Assembly (NCBI RefSeq): GCF_964340395.1
Contig: NC_135561.1
Coordinates: 12,822,961 to 12,886,960 of the forward strand
Reading direction: 5' to 3'
DNA: 64,000 nt
Origin: Glandiceps talaboti
Lineage: Eukaryota > Hemichordata > Enteropneusta > Spengelidae
Part shown: one piece after another, positions 54,084-64,000 of the stretch
Layout of the letters: every line of letters begins with the position of its first letter
Position numbering within the stretch: the first letter of the stretch is position 1
Position numbers and translations under genes: made by a program
Notes under the pieces: generated by a model
Told to the model about the DNA's origin: nothing
Seen by the model: the letters and a program-made list of their open reading frames with translations, nothing else
The model's database searches: none

Positions 54084-54359
54084 CAATGTCAACTTCTTGA
54101 TCAAAAAATAGTCTAACAGTCTAATCGATTAATGTATGCTATTTGTCTCCAGAAGTGTCATTACTGTGTTGATAGGTAGAAATCGAAGCATCCGCATTCG
54201 GAAAACGTTGATATCGGGCGACAGCGATCTACATGCCGAGACAACATCGGTACAAGTATTTCATATACATATACAGCTAGATGACGATTATTCGTGAAGC
54301 AGACGCCTACACGGGTTCCATATATCCTCTTGCTTACCAATCAGAATGGCACAAACATA

Positions 54360-54367
54360 TGACGTCA
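54360..54367. promoter_or_regulatory. CRE-like TGACGTCA upstream of the GPCR
   Basis: A perfect 8-bp palindrome about 280 bases 5' of the receptor ATG, with a CCAAT-like ccaatcag ~20 bases away (54,337). Consistent with a CREB/ATF-responsive promoter, though an 8-mer can occur by chance. Confidence 0.3.
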
Positions 54368-55400
54368 TGGAAGAAGTCGAACAGCAGTGAGCCGTCATGA
54401 AAAAGACTGAATCCTTAATTGGCTCTGTAAAAGGGGGAAAATAATACATAGACGTGAACAAAACCACATCATCAACGTGTCACTTGAATTGACATTGCGA
54501 AGAGGGAGATTTAAATGAACTCTATTCCTGCAGTGTTTCTCGGAGATAGGAAAACTGATGATTGTTTGCCTAATACGCCATCTCTACTTGACACATCACA
54601 CTGCTGCGTTTGAAAGAGGGCAATCATTTCTACTGTAACAGTACAAGTAAAATAAAGGGACGTTGTAGCCGAGATGAATATCTCAAACTTGTCAAAGACA
54701 TGATGACTGATATACTATTTGAAACCACAGTCTTCTTGTAATATTAGATGTACTTCTCTACGGCTGATATTGTCCGCTCAATGTAATTACAATGGAACTT
54801 TTTTTTTTTTAATTCTTGGAAAATGTACTTAGCATTTTAATTTTTGTTTTCAATTTTCGTGCTTTTCGATAAAATAATTCCGTGGACGTAATGACAAAAT
54901 TGATATAGGACGCTCATTCTGTAAACTGCAATATTCGCGGTTAGTTACTGGTTGTGGAACCACTTTCACTGAAACGCGATTGCGCTACTTCGATTTGCAT
55001 GATCGTGTTTTGGCTAGATTGTGATAAAAAGTAGTGCAAAGAGTATCAAAGCTTATACAGGAAAGCTGATACAACAGGTTATCACAAAAAACGTTTGCCA
55101 GAAGTTTGTCATGATACTCCTATTCATCGTTTAAAATTAATTCTACTTTATTTTGATGCACTGACTGACATACGTTTTACTTACGTACCTTTGAGTTTCA
55201 ATTACTGCAAAATGACAGGTAATATTAGCATCAGTACTTACGAACACAACTGGTAGAAATTTGCCATGCTGTGACATTACTGGTGCATTAATTATAACTA
55301 TCATGCAACAAAAAAAATATGCAAGGTTCAGAATTTACTGACACTAACAATCGTACCTTTCGATTTTGCTTATTCAAATTTGTTCAGCATTTGTAGCTAA
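54368..55400. other. GPCR upstream region, nothing else recognised
   Basis: Probable promoter and 5' UTR sequence nearest the gene, then unannotated intergenic DNA. Confidence 0.5.
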
Positions 55401-55765
55401 AGTGGAGTCATGATGGGTGAATGGTTAGCGTGACCGGCTTGGAATCTACAGGTTGCAGGTTCGAGCCCCGTCGCTGCCTGCTGTTTGTTTCTGAGTGGCT
55501 AAAGTCCTTGGGCAAGATTTGAACCACGACTGTGCCTCAGTCAACCCAGCTGTATAACTGGGGACCTGGTAGGATGTAGGTTGCAATGTGAAGGCTTTAA
55601 TCCTATGCGCTTAAATGGCTGCAATGGATTGTATGCTCCCCGGGGAGTTGAGGAAGACTAAAAGGGCCGTTGTGCTGTTCTGATCCGAGCCAGGGGTAAA
55701 AATTGTAAAGCGCTTTGAGCACGGAGTGGGAAAGCGCTATATAAGAAACCAACATTATTATTAAA
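55401..55765 (+). mobile_element. Complete tRNA-derived SINE
   Basis: The head has A-box-like tggttagcgtgaccgg and B-box ggttcgagcccc (55,458-55,469). The body includes ggcaagatttgaaccacgac and cccagctgtataactgggga. The 3' domain has aaagcgctttgagcac and gggaaagcgctatataag, ending in an att-rich tail. These are the parts of a polymerase III SINE. Related copies lie at 62,935 (minus strand), 7,705 and 44,940. Confidence 0.88.
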
Positions 55766-57900
55766 GAAGGAATAAAAACATATACGCACAATTTAATGAC
55801 ACACTTCAATGTTAAAAATCTCGCATAAATCTTCATCAATCATTCCAATGATATAGCATACTTGGATGTATGCTGTACTGTAGATCAATTCGCCCTGTAG
55901 TTTAGATACACTATTAATTCGCTGTGAAAATATCGGAAGTCATATTTCCACGAGATTTGTGCTCGAAGTTTATATATACAACATGCTCCATTCGTTTGTG
56001 TTGTGGAAATTTTCTTTCGTGACGCGTTTTTGTTTTCTGTACTTTTCCATTAGTTTATAATTACCTAAACCTTTTCAATGTCTAAGACTGATAACGTCTT
56101 CCACGTACGTCTTATAACTTCTTATCATACTTGATTGTATTTCTCTACTTTGAACGTATAACCTTTGAGTGATTGATTAAGTTTAAATATCAGGATTAAG
56201 ATTAGTGATATGTTATAAATTAGAAGATTAATCAGCACTTTATAGAAAGATATATCCAGATAAGTTTGATAAACACCCTTAGTGATTCTTCGTTAATTTA
56301 CTGAATCCCTATTTCAACAAAAAAGTGCGTTGGTGTTTACAAGTCAACAAACATTATACCGGAAATATTAATATGCATTAACAGAATTTCTAATCTTTTA
56401 ATTAAATTTTATTTCCGGTTGAATTAAAATGTGTCAGAATACTCGACTACAATGCACTGGCAAATATAAATGGCTCGCTCTTGAAAACTAAACAAAAAGG
56501 ATATGACAATTTATGCATTTTAATAATAATGGTATATCAATGCACATAAAACACGATTGTTTTGACTGCAATCGACTGACAACCTGGCAGTGTACTTAAT
56601 CAAGCATGATTTACTCGCAAATCTGAAAGCCAGTCTCAGGTTTCGAAAGTTTGACAAACAGACCACAGCAATTTCCACATTTAGCTTAGCAAAGGTTTGA
56701 GAGGAATAGTGTGGAATTACGTATGTTTGCAAGAACGGAAACAAGCACTACTATGTGAGCGATTGGAGTTGTTAGATGCCAATCAAGTAGTTTTTTTGTG
56801 ATTGATGAACAATGGGAATGTATTTTTAAAAAAGGTCAGACACTCCGTGTGCTTTGTTTTGTGTAGACAATAAAGTGTATCGGTTTTGATGTACTTATTT
56901 ATTCTATTAGCTAAGCAGAAATGTCTAATCAGGGTTTTCTTACTGTTCAGTAACCTTATCTGTTACTATGGTAACAATGTTTACGTGGGGAATAGTGAAA
57001 AGAAAGCAAACTTGTTGTGTCAATCATTCACTTAAAGCATCTTGAATTTTCAAAAAGTTAATATTGCTATTAATATTCTATACATGCAGTATTAAGATTA
57101 AGAACATCACGTTTCATTTTATGCAAAACTATTCGCACTTTTAATCTTAATAATTGACAGTCTAGCTGTGACTTCGTCTCTTCTACTCACAAATATACTG
57201 TATGCCACTCATGATAAAGTCTTTGTTAAAATTGGAGAAGCCGTTCTTATCATTTGAGTCGGTTTTCTAATTGGAAGGTCAGGGCGCTTAACGTTTATAT
57301 ACTCTACAACCTGGGTAATATCCCTAACGAGTGAAAAAGAACGCAAAAAGAGTTACGAAACATCGTATCCTAACATTCCCTGCCGTGGCCCCTGGACATT
57401 TCTCAATGTTCAAGTGGTGGTTAAAAGTGAGACACAAGTGCGTAAACACAGTCGTGTTATGACAACGTTTTCCATTAGATGGTTTAACAATCTTCAACAC
57501 ATCATTAAGAATTGTTGTATAGAAACCCATTAAATATTTACAATTCTTCATTGGTAATGGAAGGTGATTAGCTGTCAACCTATTGTGACTAACGGACACC
57601 TTCCAAATTGCTAGGTAAAATATATTTCCATAATTCTTAATCCTATTATTATGCCAATATTTATCTTTACAAACATTAACAAATGTCCAACACATAATTT
57701 TCCTTATTGCTACCACTTCCTCTGTCGCGTGTAAAATCCATTAAACATACTCATCCAATTGCAGTCTGGAAACATCTGTTTGTATTGTACTCACCTATCA
57801 ACCTATGTTATTACTGATGTTGAGAAACGATCGCTAACGATGCTTCTTTTTACGTTCGTTCAGCTAAGTGGTGGCCTTAATTGATCATGAAGAGTTGATA
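55766..57900. other. Intergenic, nothing confirmed
   Basis: A 130-codon open stretch on the minus strand (57,324-57,716) lacks recognisable domains or splice context. No other structure seen. Confidence 0.5.
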
Positions 57901-57934
57901 TCTCTGCGCCTCGATATATACCTTTCGATTTCAT

Positions 57935-57937
<3 letters not shown>

Positions 57938-57973
<36 letters not shown>

Positions 57974-58006
57974 TGTTTTCTTGTTTTCTTTCTTTCTTTC
58001 TTGTTT

Positions 58007-58086
<80 letters not shown>

Positions 58087-58090
58087 TCAA
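57938..58090. repeat. (TGTC)n(TTTC)n microsatellite
   Basis: About 9 tgtc units and over 20 tttc units. Lys-Glu-Arg or Phe-Leu-Ser open frames here are artefacts. Confidence 0.98.
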
Positions 58091-58719
58091 TTATTGAAAG
58101 CTCTCTACATTTATGAAATCAATATACAATTGATATGTCTCGATGTACTAACAAAAATTTAACTTGAAATTAAAATTTATCTTAATTGATGAACTGTATA
58201 TTGTAACCCACAGGCAATTCAATATTGATACACAGCTGATCTCTTTGATATAAATACACAGTATAGACTTATAAACCACTGAGTAACTTTATGTCAACAG
58301 CATGGTGTCTTGAATTGACATGACAAGTCCAATTAAACTAAATTATTAATATAACCTGTGTCAATGATTGATGTCGATTTTTCAGTCACTTAACTTCGGA
58401 TTTACTTCGAGCGTTTTCGGGTATTTCCGGTCCCACCTAGATCACGGGATTTTATGACGTCATAGAGAGACATCGTTAGCACGTAGCCTATGACGAGCGT
58501 AGTCAACAGGTGAATAAAACTCAACAGCATTGTGAAAAAATACATTGCCGGTGGTTGTAATAGACATCAGTAAACAAAAACTACAGTCTCCATGTCTTAT
58601 TAACCAACATTTACTGATATTTACTCACACTTTCTGACTAATTGTCACTGTCTTTGGGTATAAATGCTAAAATATTATGTCCCCATATTATACACGTTCG
58701 CTTTTTATGGGACGATTTC

Positions 58720-58915
58720 ACGATATGAAGTCAAGGACAACGTCATCACAAAATTTATATTTACAAGATGAAGAGTTTAAAACTGTGCAGCGTATATATG
58801 TAGTGTTGCTTAGTTTGTACAGTGGTACATTTATTGTGAATGGTCTGACGTTAAATTCGTTTTATTGTGACTGATTTACGTAGCATGATTTGCCTCACTG
58901 TGTCTGCATTTTATA
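58720..58915 (+). repeat. Interspersed repeat, partner of 14,690-14,930
   Basis: Shares the ordered blocks listed for its partner, including ttgcttagtttgtaca and cactgtgtctgcat. Not coding. Confidence 0.6.
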
Positions 58916-61900
58916 GGGTCAAGAACGACCGTCACGCTTTACGCTTATGCTATGTCACTCGAAGGTGGTGGTTTTGAGGAAAGATCAGTCAATTCTATGG
59001 CTTTCGATATCTTATTCATTTCTCCCAAGGGAAAATATTAGCGTTCGGCATGGATGAATTATTGTTATGTAGGCGATCGACGGTACGGATAGGGCGGTTA
59101 TGAATGGATGCAGATGACAGCGATCAAAACAAATAAGTATACTAATATTGCTTAATAAAGTCGCGCTAATAATTGTGCATTATCACTATTTTAGATGACC
59201 GTTTTAGTTTGTTGTCTTGGTCAATCAGATGTCTCGATTCGCACCATCAAAATGCTAATATAATAATGTTTATAATGAGGGTTTTATTACTTGCCTGAAT
59301 ACACTGCTTTGTGGTAGCCAGCTACAGTGATGTATTTTCTTCGACTTATTGTTTAAAATATTCAAACACTTAATGTAAAGCACAAATGTGGTTAGAGGCA
59401 AAATCCATTATGTGATGTCCCGCAGACTTCCTAAAATTTACAATATGTATCCAGCGGAGGATCAGCTTGAAATATTTAGATTAAAAATAAATCACTTAGA
59501 TAGACTCTGTTTGTCCGCTGTCGCTGCTATCTGCCATGGACAAATTCACTACATATAATGGTGAACTTATATAATATGCATCGTGTCAGTACAGTGGTGA
59601 ATTGCACATGGCAAATTAAATGCACTGCAACACCATCAATACACGGTTTTGTACTTATACGAACTTTTAACTTTTAGATAATAGCTATAGGTTTTTTCGT
59701 CTTCATGACTTTGGATTATTACCTATTAAAATCCAATGCAGCTGTGTCGTCGATAAATGAAAGGGAGAGATAATGTGCAGAAATCGTCATCGATGGATAA
59801 AGGATAGGAGACAATTTGACTATGACTGAATGACATTTCATTTTGTTAGATTAAATTGGTGCTTCATTTGCATATCTCATATATTTCTGTCGATGCCTCT
59901 TATGCTTTATGGAGCTTCATTAGAATAATATATGTGTTTATAAAATCATATTATCAAGCATAAACTAAACAAGAATCAAAGAAAGGCAACTGGGTATGCA
60001 AATGACGCAACAACTGAATCCTTGCGTGTAGTAGTCGGGAGCCAAAATTGCCAAGTTCACCTCTCTCACGTCATAGAAATTGATAACAATATCATAATTT
60101 CATTGGTGTTCAAATGTATCTAATTCAACACAGTATCTACTCTTCACACACCAAGCCCCCCCCCCCCTCCCACTTCGACCCAATGCCTGACTTCGTCCGA
60201 TCTTTCTTTCCTCAGTGATGTCTGTACATATTCCATCAAACTATCACAGAAGAGGTATTCTTACCGACATTTTGTTTGATTTGTGTCGGAGCAATACTTT
60301 TCGAAACCCCGACCTACCTACCCTTTTTTCTGGGGCCATGTTATCGGAAACACACAATTATTCATTTATTGTTTCTCTTAAGGAGCTGGTTTTTACAGTA
60401 CTGAACACACTGTTGCACTGGTTTCCAGTTTGTATACAGCAATGATTAAATGGCAAGCTGGTTGGACGCTTGTAACCTGAGCAACAAAGTTTTGAACATG
60501 CTTGGGTTACTGACTTCATATAAAGAGCGTTTGAGTACTTACACTGACAGAAGCGATGTTTGAAATATGTGTAAGTTTTACCTGAATTGAATACACAATT
60601 ATGGCTATGCTTTGTAGAACCCATTTGAAGTGTATTTATTTATAATGACAGAAGACGGTATCATTATTTAAACAATGTTTACTTTTTAATTCACTTTTTA
60701 AGTATATTTTAGATCGTTTGACTAAAATTGAGAAACCGGGAGACACGTATTGTGAATATTTTGTAAGTTTGAACAATTTTACAATACAGAACGCATTAGT
60801 TGGCGCAGGTGTTTCTGCCTCTCGTTGCAGTACGTGGTTTAAAATATGGTCTAATTCATTCAGACTAAATGTAGAAATAAATCTCGATCTTCCTATAAAA
60901 AGCGTAGCCTGTGTAGTTTCATACTGATTCCTGCTTGATTGTATCACACAGAGACACTGAAATCCGCTGTATGCTAGCTTGCGCAGTTAGCTACACTTAT
61001 CAAAGATACATTGAGAATGTATAATGAAATTTATAAAAAAAACAAAAGCAAGTAAAATAACAACGGGTTTTTCGAACAATGCATACAAGTGTACAAATAT
61101 TTTCTTTTGAAAGGGTTAAATATTTGGCAGATTAGGCCGATATACAAGAATGTTGATCATGTGCCTCTGTTGATTATATGTTGATTATTCAATGTGCCTA
61201 GAATGCTACAACACGCAGAATATCTTGTTCAGGAAACGTTCTCATATCTCTATCATTATCAATAATATATTGTAACATTACCTGTTAGGTCATCACAGTA
61301 TGGTACTAATTGTACCCTCCTATATATACATACAAGTCTGTAGGTCACCACGTCATCAGCGTATTACTGTATACTATTCAGGAATCCATACCAATTAGTG
61401 ATGTTAAAAAACCTGTTAATCTATGAAGGGAAGTTTAATATAGAAACCGAACCCTCTAGCAGAGTACTCTGCATCTATATAATACTGGCTCACTTAGTTT
61501 TTTCAAAAGTCGAACATTGTGAGACTGATACATTTTATATAACGAACACTTAATATAACTTAACTACATACGGCGATTCCCACATTTGTAAATGATATTG
61601 ACACCATCCCATTTCAGTAACATCCCAGTCTGCATATAATGAAATGTAATGCCACACACAGACAGGGTACATTGTATGTGGCTAATTGAAACTCCATCTC
61701 CAATTTGTTGTCATATTGGTTTATATAGTTGAAATATTATGATATATGATTCAACCTTTTACCAATTAAATATATTGAAAACTAATTAGCACTTTCAAGT
61801 GTATTTTTTTATTGGTTTACACAGTATTACAAAAAGTGCCACATCCCATAATATATACAATTAACGAGTAATTTCAGGTTTATCTTCGTTGACGCGGTAC

Positions 61901-62530
61901 TTATAACTAATGGTCAACAAATTGGTCATTATTTTGGACAGTATGTTAGCGCCTTAAGTTCAAAAATATACCATTATCGTTCATAAACGATAAACTTCCA
62001 GATATGCTTTATGGTCAATTAAGAGCGATGCAGCTGTACCAAGATTGCACTAATCTGTTTGGCGTTATCTTGATGAGACTTTTAGATTGTCAACTGTAAC
62101 CTTAACCGTAGCATTGGTTCATTATTTCCCATGTTTTGTAATTCTATCAGCTTTTCCCAACCGACCACCCGACAGAACAAATTATTTCAAATACTTCACC
62201 ATTACTTTTTATTGTTCATATCAGCAAATGTTTCATTGCCAATACATTCCAAATGACGGAATTATTGGACATTATACTAGTAACCAAAGCTATTCTCAAA
62301 GCACAATGTTTGGTTTACTGTTTCATTTCAATTCAGCTTCCTTTTTACGAAGATCCACATAATATAATTTTCTCCTGTTATTAAGTTCAGTGGCATGCAA
62401 GAGTTTTTCTCACCTGTCCAACGTCAATGGGTTTTCGCAAATGAGGTTAATTGACATGTATAATAATAATAATTATAATATACCTAGTGATAATGCTGTG
62501 CCATGATTCGCTATAATCAGTCACGTGATA
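58916..62530. other. Intergenic, nothing recognised
   Basis: Only short unsupported open frames, a C-rich tract at 60,155 and AT-rich sequence. Confidence 0.5.
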
Positions 62531-62537
62531 GGAAAAT

Positions 62538-62870
62538 AGAATGACTATTTCCCTAGGGAAATAGTTCCATCAACTTTTACATGGTCACGTGACCACCGCG
62601 CGTTCACAGCAGGTCAAAATGGCAGCTTCTGACGATGTCGTCTGCCACCGCGAGTGCACAGCATGAGGTATATTATAAAACACATATTGCCTGGCCTATA
62701 TTTGGGCTATAGCACCCGTTCATTACCCCTCGTGACTGTGAGTTACCATAATCACATGCTATTTCCCTCGGCCTTTGGCCTCGGAGAAATAGCATGTGAT
62801 TCTGGTAACTCACAGTCCCTTGGGTGTAATAAACGGGTGCTATAGCCCTCATGGCCAGGCAATATGTGTT
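62538..62870. repeat. Large palindrome/foldback element
   Basis: aaacacatattgcctggcc (from 62,679) is mirrored by ggccaggcaatatgtgtt (to 62,870). The arms, each ~90 bases, run inwards with a few mismatches to a centre at ggcctttggcc (62,770-62,780). To the left are a smaller palindrome ctatttccctagggaaatag (62,546-62,565) and another imperfect ccaccgcg-type pair. Possibly a MITE or other foldback transposon. Confidence 0.88.
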
Positions 62871-62871
62871 C

Positions 62872-62928
<57 letters not shown>
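62872..62928. repeat. (AAT)n microsatellite at a SINE tail
   Basis: About 19 aat units directly 3' (on the minus strand) of the SINE at 62,935, so probably an expanded SINE tail. Confidence 0.95.
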
Positions 62929-62934
62929 TAACAA

Positions 62935-63262
62935 TGTTTGGTTTTATATAGCGCTTTCCCACCCAGTCAGGGTGCTCAAAGCGCTTTACATATTACCCCT
63001 GGCTTGGATCTATAGCTGCAGAACGGCCTTTTAAACTTCCTCAACTCCCTGGGGAATATACAATCCATTGCAGACTTTATAAGCGCATAGGATTCAAGCA
63101 TTCACATTGCAACCTCTATCCTACCAGGTCCCAATTATACAACTGGGTTGACCGAAGCACAAGGTTTACATCTTGCCCAAGGACTTTATCCAACCTTCAC
63201 TCTACAGGTTCCAAGCCGGCCTCTATAACCATTAGCCTATCATGACTCCATCATGACTCCAC
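62935..63262 (-). mobile_element. tRNA-derived SINE, second near-complete copy
   Basis: The reverse complement matches 55,401-55,760 over the body and 3' domain (aaagcgctttgagcaccc, then gggaaagcgctatataaaa). The tRNA-like head is partly decayed; the B box reads ggttccaagcc on the plus strand. Confidence 0.85.
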
Positions 63263-63299
63263 ATCATATTGTATGTTTTCATTTATACATATTTAAACA

Positions 63300-63418
63300 T
63301 ACATATATACATACATACATACATACATACATACATACATACATACATACATACATACATACATCATGCATGTATGCATACATAATTACGGACTGACGGA
63401 CGGACGGACGGACGGACG

Positions 63419-63453
<35 letters not shown>

Positions 63454-63475
63454 TGACAGACAGACAGACAGACAT
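63300..63475. repeat. (ATAC)n, (GACG)n and (GACA)n microsatellites
   Basis: About 16 atac units, then gacggacg and gacagaca tracts. Confidence 0.98.
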
Positions 63476-64000
63476 TAAAGCCAAATATAACACGATCAGA
63501 CTTTTATCATTTCGGTGTTTTAACAGGCATCTGGATTTTGTTCGCATGACAGATACATATACTTTCTCAAATTGACAACACTAGCTTATATCTGAAACGG
63601 CCGTACAAACAAAATGTGCATACAATCATTTGATAATGGAACGTACGATCTATTTACTGTATGAGGACAAATTGGTCAAGACTCTTGCAAAAAATTATTA
63701 AAGATTCAACACAACCACTACATACAGAATATTAAAATTTCTCAAGTGGCCATCGTCATCGCCTCAGTGTACCACATACACGGAGAAATAGGTTTAAGTT
63801 TAGTTTTGTCCCATGTTAAATACACCTAACCAATAACATGTAATCACTGCCAATATATGTATTTGTATGTTTTGTAATTCGTACTGTCCACTGGTTGATT
63901 TATTTGTGTGTCAATATGATCTCTGTGTCAATGCAAAGGAGATATTTACATTTATTTATATACGGTCACACGAGTGTCATCCTAGTATTTCCAAAGTTAC
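63476..64000. other. Right-edge intergenic DNA
   Basis: Nothing recognised. Confidence 0.5.

Noticed and set aside
54084-54104. Upstream GPCR start at 54,104
   Set aside because: The codon there is TTG. The first in-frame ATG is at 54,083, after a stop at 54,129.
55401-55475. Functional tRNA gene
   Set aside because: Only A- and B-box-like segments fused to a SINE body; no proper cloverleaf or 3' end.
57324-57716. 130-codon minus-strand open frame as a gene
   Set aside because: No recognised domain, no supporting splice signals and no homology visible by eye.
57860-58116. Lys-Glu-Arg and Phe-Leu-Ser open frames
   Set aside because: (TTTC)n read on either strand.

Overview
This is a gene-poor, AT-rich, repeat-laden animal nuclear genome window. 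It has GT-AG introns, tRNA-derived SINEs, LINE relics, a Crypton relic and many long microsatellites. Together with the gene families present, this suggests a marine invertebrate bilaterian. A deuterostome such as a hemichordate or lancelet is plausible, but the sequence alone does not fix the clade. There is no operon structure and nothing bacterial. I built three genes exon by exon, and every splice junction was checked for frame.

Layout. 1-2,910: a broken Crypton-type tyrosine-recombinase element with a foldback sequence, flanked by ~144-156 bp repeats. 2,943-9,864: copy A of a ~6.9 kb segmental duplication, holding only the first two exons of a C-type lectin gene (minus strand), a LINE relic and an old SINE. 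9,865-16,589: intergenic repeats, including a ~430 bp sequence repeated just upstream of the next gene. 16,590-33,926: a complete seven-exon arylsulfatase (plus strand, 508 aa) whose sixth intron is 9.3 kb of repeats. 33,927-38,464: intergenic, with an RT relic, a foldback and TA/TG microsatellites. 38,465-42,742: a complete four-exon secreted C-type lectin with a Thr-rich C-terminal region (minus strand, about 350 aa). Its 5' half and upstream DNA form copy B of the duplication (40,145-47,085). 48,443-54,083: a complete four-exon class A GPCR (minus strand, 391 aa). 54,084-64,000: intergenic, with two SINE copies, a ~190 bp palindrome and microsatellites.

The three genes have no obvious shared pathway. 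The arylsulfatase is a predicted secretory/lysosomal sulfate-ester hydrolase, the lectin a predicted secreted sugar-binding protein, and the receptor a peptide- or small-ligand-type orphan. The most notable points are: the direct duplication that copied the lectin gene only as far as its second intron; a likely GC-AG intron in the intact lectin; a receptor with His-Arg-Tyr in place of the usual Asp-Arg-Tyr; RFX X-box-like palindromes in tandem intronic repeats; and several foldback elements. I found no convincing wholly new multi-gene system.
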